Assembly: GCF_002752355.1 (NCBI RefSeq)
Contig: NZ_MRAV01000012.1
Location: forward strand, 1 to 64,000
Reading direction: 5' to 3'
DNA from: Leucobacter sp. OLIS6
Lineage (GTDB): Bacteria > Actinomycetota > Actinomycetes > Actinomycetales > Microbacteriaceae
DNA: 64,000 nt
The notes under the pieces were generated by a model. That model was not told where the DNA came from and searched no databases. It worked only from the letters and a program-made list of their open reading frames with translations. This document shows, in pieces, positions 52,059 through 60,840 of the stretch (within the stretch, counting starts at the first letter, position 1; every line of letters begins with the position of its first letter). The position numbers and the translations under genes were made by a program.

Positions 52059-52098
52059 CGAACCCGACCGTGCGACCTGATGCACCCGGGCGGAAACA

Positions 52099-52139
52099 CG
52101 CAAGGCGCCCGGATCCTCTCGGAGTCCGGGCGCCTTGCG
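52099..52139. terminator. Strong bidirectional hairpin terminator
   Basis: A perfect 15-bp stem, CGCAAGGCGCCCGGA at 52099-52113 with its complement at 52125-52139 and an 11-nt loop, lies 16 bp beyond the stop of the biotin carboxylase gene and between convergent genes. Confidence 0.85.
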
Positions 52140-52155
52140 CAGTGTGTGTCTGGAG

Positions 52156-53922
52156 TTACTCGGCGTCGACGATGCTGAGGAGCACGTGGCCGTTCGACAC
52201 GGTCTGGCCGAGGGGCGCGTCGATGCCGCGCACGACGCCGTCGCGGTGCGCGTAGATCGCCTGTTCCATCTTCATGGCCTCGAGCACGACGACCAGTTCG
52301 CCGGCTTCGACCTGCTGGCCCTCCTCGACGGCGAGCTTCACGACGGTGGCTTGCATGGGGGCCGCGACCGAATCTCCCGTCGCGGCGGAGACGCCGGCGC
52401 CCTTCGCGCGCTTGGGGGCGGGACCGCGGGTGATCTGCTGGTCGGCGAGCGGGATCAGCGTGGCGGGCATGACGACCTCGACGCGACGTCCGTCGACCTC
52501 GACCACCACGGTCTGGCGCTTCGGATCCTGCACCACGGGAGCGACCTCGCCCTCCCACGGCTCGATGTCGTTGTGGAACTCGTTCTCGATCCACAGGGTG
52601 TAGACGCCGAAGCGGCCGTCGGGCGCGGTGAACGCCGGGTCGCGGACGATCTTGCGGTGGAACGGGAGCACGGTGGGGAGCCCCTGGATCTCGAACTCGT
52701 CGAGGGCGCGGCGAGAGCGCTCGAGCGCCTCCTCGCGGGTCGAGCCCGTGACGATGAGCTTTCCGAGCATCGAGTCGAAGGAACCCGAGATGACGTCGCC
52801 CGACTGCACGCCGGTGTCGACGCGGACGCCCGGGCCGAGCGGCGGACGGAAGAGCGCGACGGGGCCCGGTGCGGGAAGGAAGCCGTTGCCCGGATCCTCG
52901 CCGTTCAGACGGAATTCGAAGGAGTGGCCGTGCGCGATGGGATCGGCGTAGTCGATGACACCGCCCTCTGCGATGCGGAACTGCTCGCGCACGAGGTCGA
53001 TGCCGGTGACCTCCTCGGAGACGCAGTGCTCGACCTGGAGGCGGGTGTTGACCTCGAGGAACGAGACGGTGCCGTCCTTCGCCACGAGGAACTCGCAGGT
53101 GCCGGCGCCGACGTAGCCGACCTCCTTGAGGATCGCCTTCGACGAGGAGTAGAGCTGCTCGATCTGCTCGTCGGTGAGGAACGGCGCGGGCGCCTCCTCG
53201 ACGAGCTTCTGGTGGCGGCGCTGCAGCGAGCAGTCGCGGGTGGAGACGACCACCACGTTGCCGTGGGCGTCGGCGAGGCACTGGGTCTCGACGTGGCGGG
53301 GCTTCTCGAGGTACTTCTCGACGAAGCACTCGCCGCGGCCGAACGCGGCGACGGCCTCGCGGGTGGCCGACTCGAACAGCTCGGCGACCTCGTCGCGCTC
53401 ATAGGCGACCTTGAGGCCGCGGCCACCGCCGCCGAATGCGGCCTTGATGGCGATGGGGAGACCGACCTCGTCGGCGAAGGCGAGCACCTCTTCCGCGTTC
53501 TCGACCGGGTCGCTGGTGCCGGCGGCGAGGGGCGCACCGACCTTCTCGGCCACGTGGCGCGCCGAGACCTTGTCGCCGAGGCGCTCGATGGCGTCGGGGC
53601 TCGGGCCGATCCAGGTCACCCCGGCGTCGATGACGGCGCGGGCGAACTCGGCGTTCTCGGCGAGGAAGCCGTAGCCGGGGTGCACGGCGTCGGCGCCCGA
53701 GCGGCGTGCGACGGCGAGAATCTTGTCGATGACGAGGTAGGTCTCGGCGCTGGTGGTTCCGTTCAGCGCGTAGGCCTCGTCGGCGAGCTGGGCGTGCATC
53801 GCGTCGCGATCCTGATCTGCGTAGATCGCGACCGAGGCGATCCCGCTGTCTTTCGCGGCGCGGATGATGCGGACGGCGATCTCGCCGCGGTTGGCGATGA
53901 GCACTTTACGAATGCGCGACAT
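52156..53922 (-). CDS. Acyl-CoA carboxylase alpha subunit: biotin carboxylase fused to biotin carboxyl carrier domain (AccA3-like)
   Basis: 588 residues. The biotin carboxylase part covers ~1-450: [21 protein letters not shown] at the start, ATP-grasp loop [13 protein letters not shown] near 162-174, and [20 protein letters not shown] near 289-308. The BCCP domain covers ~510-588 with biotinyl-lysine K551 in LEAMKMEQ. Such alpha subunits work with separate beta subunits to carboxylate acetyl-CoA or propionyl-CoA for fatty acid synthesis. No beta subunit is in this window. The ATG at 53922 was chosen because the protein motif begins at once; an in-frame GTG two codons upstream is possible. Upstream is a 223-bp divergent promoter region. 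Confidence 0.93.
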   Translation of the reverse strand: MSRIRKVLIANRGEIAVRIIRAAKDSGIASVAIYADQDRDAMHAQLADEAYALNGTTSAETYLVIDKILAVARRSGADAVHPGYGFLAENAEFARAVIDAGVTWIGPSPDAIERLGDKVSARHVAEKVGAPLAAGTSDPVENAEEVLAFADEVGLPIAIKAAFGGGGRGLKVAYERDEVAELFESATREAVAAFGRGECFVEKYLEKPRHVETQCLADAHGNVVVVSTRDCSLQRRHQKLVEEAPAPFLTDEQIEQLYSSSKAILKEVGYVGAGTCEFLVAKDGTVSFLEVNTRLQVEHCVSEEVTGIDLVREQFRIAEGGVIDYADPIAHGHSFEFRLNGEDPGNGFLPAPGPVALFRPPLGPGVRVDTGVQSGDVISGSFDSMLGKLIVTGSTREEALERSRRALDEFEIQGLPTVLPFHRKIVRDPAFTAPDGRFGVYTLWIENEFHNDIEPWEGEVAPVVQDPKRQTVVVEVDGRRVEVVMPATLIPLADQQITRGPAPKRAKGAGVSAATGDSVAAPMQATVVKLAVEEGQQVEAGELVVVLEAMKMEQAIYAHRDGVVRGIDAPLGQTVSNGHVLLSIVDAE

Positions 53923-54145
53923 GCTCACCAGCCTATTGGAGGGGTGGCCCCGATCCTTGGATATGCACGACAAACCTCTCGGAGAATCGTTGCCGATGGC
54001 TACAGTGCTTCGCCCTCCCCAACGCATCTGCGCGGGATCCGTCGCGGTGGCGGTGGCCTGCCGCTACGCTGGCCTCCAGACGAGCGGATCCGCTGCCGAA
54101 GCGGCTCCCGAACTCGGCACCGAACCGCGCGAAGGAGCAACCCGA

Positions 54146-54766
54146 ATGGCACAGAACTCCGTGAACCTCGACGACCTCATGCAGCAGATTCCCCTGGGCG
54201 ATCTCGCCCAGCGTTTCGGCGTCGACGAGAGCACCATGGGCGCGGCGGTGCAGCAGGCGCTGCCCGGCCTGCTCGGCGGCATGGCCGTCAACGCGCAGGA
54301 CGCCGAGGGCGCCGGCAAACTCGAGGCGGCACTGGGCAAGCACGCTCCCGCGTCCGGCACCATCGACCTCAACGCGATCGACGAGGAGGACGGCGGCAAG
54401 ATCGTCAACCACGTCCTCGGCGACAAGCAGGGCGAGGTCGCCCAGGCGCTCGGCGCGAACAGCGGCGATTCGACCGTCGCCAAGCTCATTCCCGTGCTGC
54501 TCCCGCTGCTCGCTCCCATCGTCATGCAGTTCCTCTCGGGCGCGTTCTCGAAGCAGCAGTCGGGCTCGGACTCGGCGTCGACCTCGGGCGGCGGCATCGG
54601 CGACCTGCTGGGCGGCCTCCTCGGCGGCGGCTCGGGGTCGCAGCAGTCCGGCGGCGGTCTGGGCGATCTGCTGGGCGGCCTGCTCGGCGGCGGATCCGGT
54701 AGCGGGCAGTCCGCGGGCGGCGGCCTGGGCGACCTGCTCGGCGGGCTCTTCGGCGGTAAGAAGTAG
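54146..54766 (+). CDS. DUF937 protein with three Gly-rich C-terminal repeats
   Basis: 206 residues, start ATG 54146 behind AAGGAG. Residues ~1-125 are a helical DUF937/YidB-like domain (MQQIPLGDLAQRFGVDESTMGAAVQQALPGLLGGM onward). A hydrophobic segment LIPVLLPLLAPIVMQFL lies near 115-132. From ~145 to the end, three copies of GGGLGDLLGGLLGGGSG-like text occur, separated by SQQS and SGQSA spacers. The biochemical role of this family is unknown. It is divergent from the carboxylase gene. The low-complexity tail may form a flexible or aggregating region. Confidence 0.8.
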   Translation: MAQNSVNLDDLMQQIPLGDLAQRFGVDESTMGAAVQQALPGLLGGMAVNAQDAEGAGKLEAALGKHAPASGTIDLNAIDEEDGGKIVNHVLGDKQGEVAQALGANSGDSTVAKLIPVLLPLLAPIVMQFLSGAFSKQQSGSDSASTSGGGIGDLLGGLLGGGSGSQQSGGGLGDLLGGLLGGGSGSGQSAGGGLGDLLGGLFGGKK

Positions 54767-54849
54767 TCGCGGCCGCGATCGCAGCCGCAGCTGCCGGGTC
54801 CGGGCGTCATGTTCCGGGCTCGCGCAGCGGCATCTTCTAGACTGGCGTC

Positions 54850-55296
54850 GTGGTCAACCCAGACATTCAGGGGCGCACGTATCCGCCCACCGAGTCCTAC
54901 CAGGTCGGACGCGAGAAGGTGCGCGAGTTCGCTCGTGCCGTCCTCAGCTCGGCCTCGATCCATCACGACCCCGAGGCCGCGCGCGCCGCAGGCTATGCCG
55001 ACGTGGTCGCTCCGCCGACCTTCGCGGTGGTGGTGCAGGAGAGCACGCTGCAGCAGCTGCTCGCCGACCCCGAAGCGGGGATCGACTTCTCGCGCGTCGT
55101 GCACGGCGACCAGCGCTTCAGCTACACCCGGCCCATCGTCGCGGGCGACGAGCTCACCGCGACGCTCACCGTCGCGTCGGTTAAGCAGCTCGGCGGCCAC
55201 TCGATGGTCACCGCGTCGAGCGAGATCGTCGATGCGGACGGCGCGCACGTCGTCACCGCGCTCTCGACGCTCGTAGTGCGAGGAGGAGACGAATGA
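54850..55296 (+). CDS. MaoC-like dehydratase component, HadA-type (FAS1-like N-terminal hot-dog)
   Basis: 148 residues from GTG 54850. The single hot-dog fold lacks the hydratase Asp-His motif and resembles mycobacterial HadA or HadC: GRTYPPTESYQVGREKVREFARAV near the start, HHDPEAARAAGYADVVAPPTFAVVV near 38-62 and HGDQRFSYTRPIVAGDELTA near 85-104. It is expected to pair with the catalytic partner encoded by the next gene, overlapping by ATGA, to dehydrate 3-hydroxyacyl-ACP in fatty acid elongation. First gene of a six-gene operon. Confidence 0.85.
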   Translation: MVNPDIQGRTYPPTESYQVGREKVREFARAVLSSASIHHDPEAARAAGYADVVAPPTFAVVVQESTLQQLLADPEAGIDFSRVVHGDQRFSYTRPIVAGDELTATLTVASVKQLGGHSMVTASSEIVDADGAHVVTALSTLVVRGGDE

Positions 55297-55724
55297 CCGC
55301 CCAGACCCCGACCTTCGAGTCGCTCGCGACGGGCGACGTGTTCAGCGAGGCGACGCTCGAGTTCACCCGCGACTGCCTCGTCCGCTACGCGGGCGCTTCG
55401 GGCGACTTCAACCCGATCCACTACCGCGACGACGTCGCGCAGTCGGTCGGCCTGCCCGGCGTGCTCGCGCACGGCATGCTGACCATGGGCGCGGCCGCGT
55501 CGCCCACGATCGAGCTCCTCGGCGCCGCGGCCAGCGTGGTCGACTACCAGTCGCGCTTCACCCGCCCCATCCCGGTGGACGCCGAAGCCGGTGCCGAGGT
55601 CACGGTCACCGCGACCGTGGGCCCGCTCGACGCCGAGGCCCGCACCGCGCGGTTCGACCTCAAGGTGGTCTTCGACGGTCAGACCGTGCTCGGCAAGGCG
55701 CAGCTGCTGGTGGCCTTCGCGTGA
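55293..55724 (+). CDS. MaoC-family (R)-specific dehydratase catalytic component, HadB-type
   Basis: 143 residues. The catalytic hydratase motif is complete: YAGASGDFNPIHYRDD with D38 and H43, then GLPGVLAHGMLTMGAAASP. It forms a heterodimer with the preceding HadA-like protein. The pairing HadA-HadB-MurB is common in actinobacteria. It ends in a GTGA overlap with murB, so fatty acid and cell wall genes are coupled in translation. Confidence 0.88.
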   Translation: MTAQTPTFESLATGDVFSEATLEFTRDCLVRYAGASGDFNPIHYRDDVAQSVGLPGVLAHGMLTMGAAASPTIELLGAAASVVDYQSRFTRPIPVDAEAGAEVTVTATVGPLDAEARTARFDLKVVFDGQTVLGKAQLLVAFA

Positions 55725-56890
55725 CCGAGACCACCTCGGGCGAGCACACGGGCGCCGACCTCGCGGCCGACACGCCCTTCTCCGAGCTCACCACCATGCG
55801 GGTCGGGGGACCGGCGGACCACCTCATCGAGGCGCGCAGCTCCGACGAGCTGGTGCGCGCCGCGCTGCAGCTGTGGGAGTACGACGACCCCTGGCTGCTG
55901 CTCGGCGGCGGCTCGAACACCGTCATGGCCGACGAAGGCTTCGAGGGCACCGCGGTGCTCGTTCGCAATACGGGAATCGAGCGCATCGACGCCGAGCCCG
56001 GAACGGTGCGCCTGCGGGTGCAGGCCGGACACAACTGGGACGAGCTCGTCGAGACCTGCGTCGAGCACGGCTGGGCCGGCATCGAGGCGCTCTCGGGCAT
56101 CCCCGGGCTCGCCGGTGCGGCCCCGGTGCAGAACATCGGCGCCTACGGCCAGGAGCTCTCCGATGTGCTCCACTCGATCACCTTCCTCGACCGCGAGATC
56201 GGCGAGGTGCTGCGCATCCCCGCCGAGGAGCTCGAGCTCGACTACCGCAGCTCCTCGATCAAATCCGGCCGCGAGGGCGTGGTGCTCTCGATCGACCTGC
56301 TGCTCACCGAGAGCGAGGACACCGCCAACCCGCTGAGCGCCCCCATCGCCTACGGGCAGCTCGCCGACGCGCTCGGCGTCTCGGTCGGCGACCGGGTCTC
56401 GATCCGCGAACTGCGCCGCTCGGTGCTGCGGCTCCGCGCCTCCAAGGGCATGGTGCTCGACGCCGCCGATCACGACACGTGGAGCGCCGGATCGTTCTTC
56501 ACCAACCCGATCATCACCGAGCGCTCCGCCCGCGGCCTGCCGGCGAACGCGCCCCGGTTCCCGGTCAAGGGCCTCGAACCGGCACCCGCCGTGACCACCT
56601 TCGAGGAGCTCGAGGCCGGTGTGCCGCTGCGCGTTCCGCCGACCCCGCAGCCCCCGCAGGTCAAGCTCTCGGCGGCCTGGCTCATCGAGAACGCCGGGAT
56701 CCCCAAGGGATTCCGGATCCCGGGCTCGGGCGCGTCCATCTCCGAGAAGCACACCCTCGCGATCACCAACCGCGGAGCGGCCACGGCCGAGGACGTCGCG
56801 CAGCTCGCACGCTTCGTGATCCAGCTCGTGCAGTCGGAGTTCGGCGTGATCCTGGTGCCCGAGCCGAACCTCGTCGGTATCGAGCTGTAG
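55721..56890 (+). CDS. murB: UDP-N-acetylmuramate dehydrogenase
   Basis: 389 residues from GTG 55721. The FAD-binding part starts at FSELTTMRVGGPADHLIEA (near 19-37) with LLLGGGSNTVMADEGF near 62-77. The active-site parts are GIPGLAGAAPVQNIGAYGQE near 125-144, LDYRSSSIK near 173 and SAGSFFTNPII near 253-263 (the proton-donor serine). The final PEPNLVGIEL holds the conserved Glu. It reduces enolpyruvyl-UDP-GlcNAc to UDP-MurNAc in the cytosol for peptidoglycan. A long C-terminal region and the short first domain fit the actinobacterial type. Confidence 0.95.
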   Translation: MTETTSGEHTGADLAADTPFSELTTMRVGGPADHLIEARSSDELVRAALQLWEYDDPWLLLGGGSNTVMADEGFEGTAVLVRNTGIERIDAEPGTVRLRVQAGHNWDELVETCVEHGWAGIEALSGIPGLAGAAPVQNIGAYGQELSDVLHSITFLDREIGEVLRIPAEELELDYRSSSIKSGREGVVLSIDLLLTESEDTANPLSAPIAYGQLADALGVSVGDRVSIRELRRSVLRLRASKGMVLDAADHDTWSAGSFFTNPIITERSARGLPANAPRFPVKGLEPAPAVTTFEELEAGVPLRVPPTPQPPQVKLSAAWLIENAGIPKGFRIPGSGASISEKHTLAITNRGAATAEDVAQLARFVIQLVQSEFGVILVPEPNLVGIEL

Positions 56891-56900
56891 CCCGGGCGCC

Positions 56901-57683
56901 GTGCGGATCCAGATCGTGGGCCGGGGCCGCATGGGCGCGGCCCTGGCCGCCGCGCTCGTGGCCGACGACCTCGACCTCACCGTCGAGGGGCGCGGCGCCG
57001 ACGGCACCGGGCCCGACGGGTCGCCCGTCGATCTCGTGCTGCTCGCCGTGCCCGACGCCGCCATCGCCGACGCGGCGGCGGCCATCCGGCCCGGTCCGCT
57101 GCTCGGCCATCTCTCGGGCGCGACCGGCCTCGGTGCACTCGGCGCCCGAGACGGCTTCAGCCTGCATCCGCTGCTCACGGTCATGGGGAGCCCGGCCGCG
57201 CGCGACACCGACACGCGCGTTGAAGACACCGCATTCGCTGGTCGATTCACCGGTGGATTCGCCGGCGCATTCGCCGCGATCGACGGCTCGAGCGAGCACG
57301 CCCGCGCCGTCGCGGAGTCGCTCGCCGACCGCCTCGGCCTCCGCACATTCCGGATCGCCGAGGCAGACCGTTCCGCGTATCACGCGGCGGCCTCGGCGGC
57401 CGCCAACTTCCTCGTCGTGGTCGAGGGCTTCGCCGAGCGGTTGGCCGCGACCGCGGGCGTGCCCCGCGAGGCGCTCGCGCCGCTCGCCGAGGCCGCGCTC
57501 GCGAACTGGTCGCGCGAGGGCGCCGCGGCGGCGCTCACCGGACCTGTCGCACGCGGCGATGACGAGACGGTGGCGCGGCAGCGCGCCGCCGTCGTGGAGC
57601 GCTCGCCGTCCGACCTCGACCTCTTCGACGCGCTCGTCACAGCGACGCGCGCGCTCGCCGCCCAGCAGAAAGGCTCCCGATGA
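56901..57683 (+). CDS. DUF2520 / Rossmann-like protein, candidate ketopantoate reductase
   Basis: 260 residues from GTG 56901, 10 bp after murB. The N-terminal Rossmann motif is IQIVGRGRMGAALAAALV, where GRGRMG stands for GxGxxG. The following VDLVLLAVPDAAIADAAAAI and HLSGATGLGAL fit a dinucleotide-binding domain. The C-terminal part is the helical DUF2520 domain (near 120-250, DRSAYHAAASAAANFLVVVEGFAERL). It lies directly before panC and panB, while no panE is in the window. A role as the missing reductase of pantothenate synthesis is therefore plausible by context; it is not demonstrated. Confidence 0.82.
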   Translation: MRIQIVGRGRMGAALAAALVADDLDLTVEGRGADGTGPDGSPVDLVLLAVPDAAIADAAAAIRPGPLLGHLSGATGLGALGARDGFSLHPLLTVMGSPAARDTDTRVEDTAFAGRFTGGFAGAFAAIDGSSEHARAVAESLADRLGLRTFRIAEADRSAYHAAASAAANFLVVVEGFAERLAATAGVPREALAPLAEAALANWSREGAAAALTGPVARGDDETVARQRAAVVERSPSDLDLFDALVTATRALAAQQKGSR

Positions 57684-58558
57684 AGATCGTTCGCTCTGTG
57701 CAGGATCTGCGCCGCGAACTGGACGAGGTCCGGGCCGACGGGCGCGACCGCGTCGGCTTCGTGCCGACCATGGGCGCGCTCCACGAGGGGCACCTGTCGC
57801 TCGTGCGCGCGGCGCGCGCCGAGAACGACGTCGTCGTACTGTCGATCTTCGTGAACCCGACCCAGTTCACGGAGGCCGCCGACCTCACCGGCTACCCGCG
57901 CCAGGAGGCCGCCGACGCCGCGCTCGCCGAGGGCGCCGGCGTCGACCTGATCTTCGCCCCCGAGGCCGCCGAGGTGTATCCGAGCGGCTTCGCCACGACC
58001 GTGCACCTCTCGGGTGCGCTCACCGAGACGCTCGAGGGCGCGGCCCGGGGCGGCGCGCACTTCGACGGCGTGGCCACCGTCGTGGCGAAGCTGCTGCTCG
58101 CGGTCGGGGCCGACGCGGCCTACTTCGGGCAGAAGGACGCCCAGCAGGTGCTCGTCGTCACGCGCATGGTCGCCGACCTCGGGATCCCGACCCGGATCGT
58201 CGCCTGCCCGACCTCGCGCGATGACGACGGACTCGCCCGGTCGAGCCGCAACGTCCGTCTGAACGCCGACGACCGGACGCGCGCGCTGGCGATCCCGCGC
58301 GCGCTCGCTGCCGCGGCCGAGGCCGTCGCACGCGGCGAGATCACGGTCGACGCGGTGCATCGCATCGCCGCGGGGATCCTCGCCGAGGCCGGGATCGAGC
58401 CCGAGTACCTGGCGTTCGTGGATCCCGCATCGCTCGAGCCCGCACGTACGATGGACGCACCCGTGCTGTGCGCGATCGCGGCCCGTGTCGGCGAGGTGCG
58501 CCTCATCGACAACGCCGTGATCGAGCCGGCCGCCGGAACCGAAGGAGGGGCGGCATGA
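57680..58558 (+). CDS. panC: Pantothenate synthetase (pantoate-beta-alanine ligase)
   Basis: 292 residues, the usual length. The ATP-binding HIGH-like motif is PTMGALHEGHLSLVR near 29-43. Further motifs are SIFVNPTQF near 56-64, FGQKDAQQVLVVTRMVADLG near 150-169 and GLARSSRNVRL near 185-195 (KMSKS-like). It joins pantoate and beta-alanine with ATP. ATGA overlaps with the genes on each side. Last step of the vitamin B5 part of the operon, though panB follows it. Confidence 0.95.
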   Translation: MKIVRSVQDLRRELDEVRADGRDRVGFVPTMGALHEGHLSLVRAARAENDVVVLSIFVNPTQFTEAADLTGYPRQEAADAALAEGAGVDLIFAPEAAEVYPSGFATTVHLSGALTETLEGAARGGAHFDGVATVVAKLLLAVGADAAYFGQKDAQQVLVVTRMVADLGIPTRIVACPTSRDDDGLARSSRNVRLNADDRTRALAIPRALAAAAEAVARGEITVDAVHRIAAGILAEAGIEPEYLAFVDPASLEPARTMDAPVLCAIAARVGEVRLIDNAVIEPAAGTEGGAA

Positions 58559-59409
58559 CCCGCATCACGATTCCCGAGCTCGAGGCCAAGAAGGCCGCGG
58601 GCGAGCCCATCGTCATGGTCACGGCCTACGACTACCCGGGTGCCCGGGCCGTCGAGCGCGCCGGCGTCGACATGGTGCTCGTGGGGGACTCGGGCGCACA
58701 GGTCGTGCTCGGCCACGACTCCACCGTCTCGGTCACCACCGACGAGATGCTCGTGCTCGCGAAGGCCGTGCGCCGCGGCACCGAGCGCGCCTTCGTCGTG
58801 TGCGACGTCCCGTTCGGGTCGACCGAGGTGTCGGACGCGCAGGCCGTCGAGACCGCGATCCGCTTCGCGAAGGAGGCGGGCGCCGACGCGGTCAAGCTCG
58901 AGGGCGGATCTGAGGCCCGGCTCAGCCGGATCCGCGCGATCGTCGCGGCGGGGATCCCCGTCGTGGGACACATCGGTCTCACCCCGCAGACCGCGGTCGC
59001 GCTCGGCGGGCTCCGCGCGCAGGGGCGCACCACCGCGAGCGCTGAGCGGCTCGTCGCGGAGGCGCTGGGCGTGCAGGCCGCGGGCGCGTTCTGCCTGGTG
59101 ATCGAGGCGGTGCCGGCCGAGATCACCGAACTGCTGCGCTCGGCGCTGCGGATCCCGATCATCGGGATCGGCGCGGGTCGCGTCGACGGTCAGGTGCTCG
59201 TGCTGCACGACCTGCTCGGCATCACCGAGGGGCGCACGGCCAAGTTCGTGAAGCGCTTCGGCACCGTCGGCGACGACATGACCGCCGCGCTCTCCGCCTA
59301 CGCCGCGGAGGTGCGCGCGGGGGAGTTCCCCGGAACCGAGCACCAGTACGCCGCGAGCGACGAAGCCGTCGAGGCCGCCCGCGCGACGCTGGCGGCGCTC
59401 ACCGACTAG
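58555..59409 (+). CDS. panB: 3-methyl-2-oxobutanoate hydroxymethyltransferase
   Basis: 284 residues. TIM-barrel PanB features are TAYDYPGARAVERAGVDMVLVGDS near 24-47, FVVCDVPFGS near 83-92, AVKLEGG near 114-120, VVGHIGLTPQ near 137-146 and IPIIGIGAG near 200-208. In place of the common GDSLGMVVLGYDSTLPVT this protein has GDSGAQVVLGHDSTVSVT, a mild divergence. It makes ketopantoate from ketoisovalerate and methylene-tetrahydrofolate. GGAGGGG precedes the ATG inside panC. Last gene of the operon. Confidence 0.93.
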   Translation: MTRITIPELEAKKAAGEPIVMVTAYDYPGARAVERAGVDMVLVGDSGAQVVLGHDSTVSVTTDEMLVLAKAVRRGTERAFVVCDVPFGSTEVSDAQAVETAIRFAKEAGADAVKLEGGSEARLSRIRAIVAAGIPVVGHIGLTPQTAVALGGLRAQGRTTASAERLVAEALGVQAAGAFCLVIEAVPAEITELLRSALRIPIIGIGAGRVDGQVLVLHDLLGITEGRTAKFVKRFGTVGDDMTAALSAYAAEVRAGEFPGTEHQYAASDEAVEAARATLAALTD

Positions 59410-59430
59410 CGGCGCCGCACTCGTCGCCGC

Positions 59431-60840
59431 TCAGACGGCGGCCGCCACCCGATCGAGCGCGCCGCGCAGGTCGCGGATCAGGTCGTCGGCCGATTCGATC
59501 CCGATCGAGAGGCGCAGCAGGCCTGGCGTGATGCCGAGGCGCGCGTTGACCTCGGGTGCGAAGGTCGAGTGCGTGGAGGTGTGCGGGTGCAGCACCATCG
59601 AGCGGGTGTCGCCGATCCCGGTCATGCGCGAGAACAGGCGCAGGCCGTTCACGAACGCCCGGGCGCCGTCGATCCCGCCGCGCACGGTGACGCCGAACAC
59701 CGATCCGGTGCGGCCGTAGCCGTCGGCGTCCAGCCCGTAGTCGCGGGCCGCGAGCGCGTGGAACGGGGACGAGGGCAGTCCCGCGTAGTCGACCGAGAGC
59801 ACCTCGGGCTGCTGCTCGAGCCATGCCGCGATCCGGATCGACGACTGCACGTGGCGCTCCATGCGCAGCGAGAGCGTCTCCATGCCCTGGTGCATGAGGA
59901 AGCCGTGCAGCGGCGAGAGGGTCGGGCCGATGTCGTTGACCACGGACTCGCGTGCGGCGCGCGCGTAGGCGCCCTGACCGAAGCGGTCGAGCATCGAGGC
60001 GACGCCCGGACGCGACGACCGCGTGATCAGGGGGAAGGATCGTCCGGCCCGCTCCGCGGCCTCCCAATCGAAGTTGCCGCCGTCGACGATCGCGCCGCCG
60101 ACCGCCGCGCCGTGACCGGTGAGGAACTTCGTCGCGGAGTGCACCACGATGTTGGCGCCGTGCTCGAACGGGCGGATGAGGGCCGGTGTGCCGACCGTGT
60201 TGTCGACCACGAGCGGCAGGTTGTAGCGCGCAGCGACCGCGGCGATGCGCCGCAGGTCCGTGATGTCGTTGCAGGGGTTCGGCACGGTCTCGGTGTAGAT
60301 CGCCTTGGTGTTCGGCCGGATCGCCCGCTCCCACTCGGCGTCGTCCTCCGCGTCCCACACGTAGTCGAACTCGATGCCGAAGCGCTTGAAGCTGCGGCCG
60401 AACAGGATCCGGGTGCCGCCGTAGACCGAAGCCGTCGAGACGATGTGGTCGCCCTGCTGGGCGAGTGCGAACAGCGCGGACGAGATCGCGGCCTGCCCGC
60501 TCGACACGGCGACCGAGACGGTGCCGCCCTCGAGTGAGGCGAGGCGCTCCTCGGCCACCCAGTTCGACGGGTTGCCCTGGCGCGAGTAGATGGGGGCGTG
60601 CTCGCTGGGCGAGAAGGCGTCCCCCTCGCCGCGGGGCCCGTCGTCCTCCGCGCGCCAGTGGATGCTGCCGTCGAAGCGACTCACCTGGTCGTCGAAGTCC
60701 TCGAACAGGTAGCCGGCGGAGAGCGCGATCGGCGGGACCCGGAGGCCGTGGTTCTTGTCGGGGTACTCGCCGGCGTGCACCTGGCGGGTGTCGAAGTCGA
60801 AGCCGTCCCAGTCGTAGATCGGTTGTGCGGTGGCGGTCAT
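59431..60840 (-). CDS. O-acetylhomoserine/O-acetylserine sulfhydrylase-like PLP enzyme (Cys/Met metabolism family)
   Basis: 469 residues. [31 protein letters not shown] opens the family pattern. The PLP lysine is K238 in [32 protein letters not shown] precedes it near 210-230, and [18 protein letters not shown] ends the protein. An extra ~25 residues ([25 protein letters not shown], near 58-82) interrupt the usual N-terminal loop. MetY-like direct sulfhydrylation of O-acetylhomoserine is the likely reaction; gamma-synthase or lyase activity is possible. It overlaps the upstream C-S lyase by ATGA. Confidence 0.88.
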   Translation of the reverse strand: MTATAQPIYDWDGFDFDTRQVHAGEYPDKNHGLRVPPIALSAGYLFEDFDDQVSRFDGSIHWRAEDDGPRGEGDAFSPSEHAPIYSRQGNPSNWVAEERLASLEGGTVSVAVSSGQAAISSALFALAQQGDHIVSTASVYGGTRILFGRSFKRFGIEFDYVWDAEDDAEWERAIRPNTKAIYTETVPNPCNDITDLRRIAAVAARYNLPLVVDNTVGTPALIRPFEHGANIVVHSATKFLTGHGAAVGGAIVDGGNFDWEAAERAGRSFPLITRSSRPGVASMLDRFGQGAYARAARESVVNDIGPTLSPLHGFLMHQGMETLSLRMERHVQSSIRIAAWLEQQPEVLSVDYAGLPSSPFHALAARDYGLDADGYGRTGSVFGVTVRGGIDGARAFVNGLRLFSRMTGIGDTRSMVLHPHTSTHSTFAPEVNARLGITPGLLRLSIGIESADDLIRDLRGALDRVAAAV

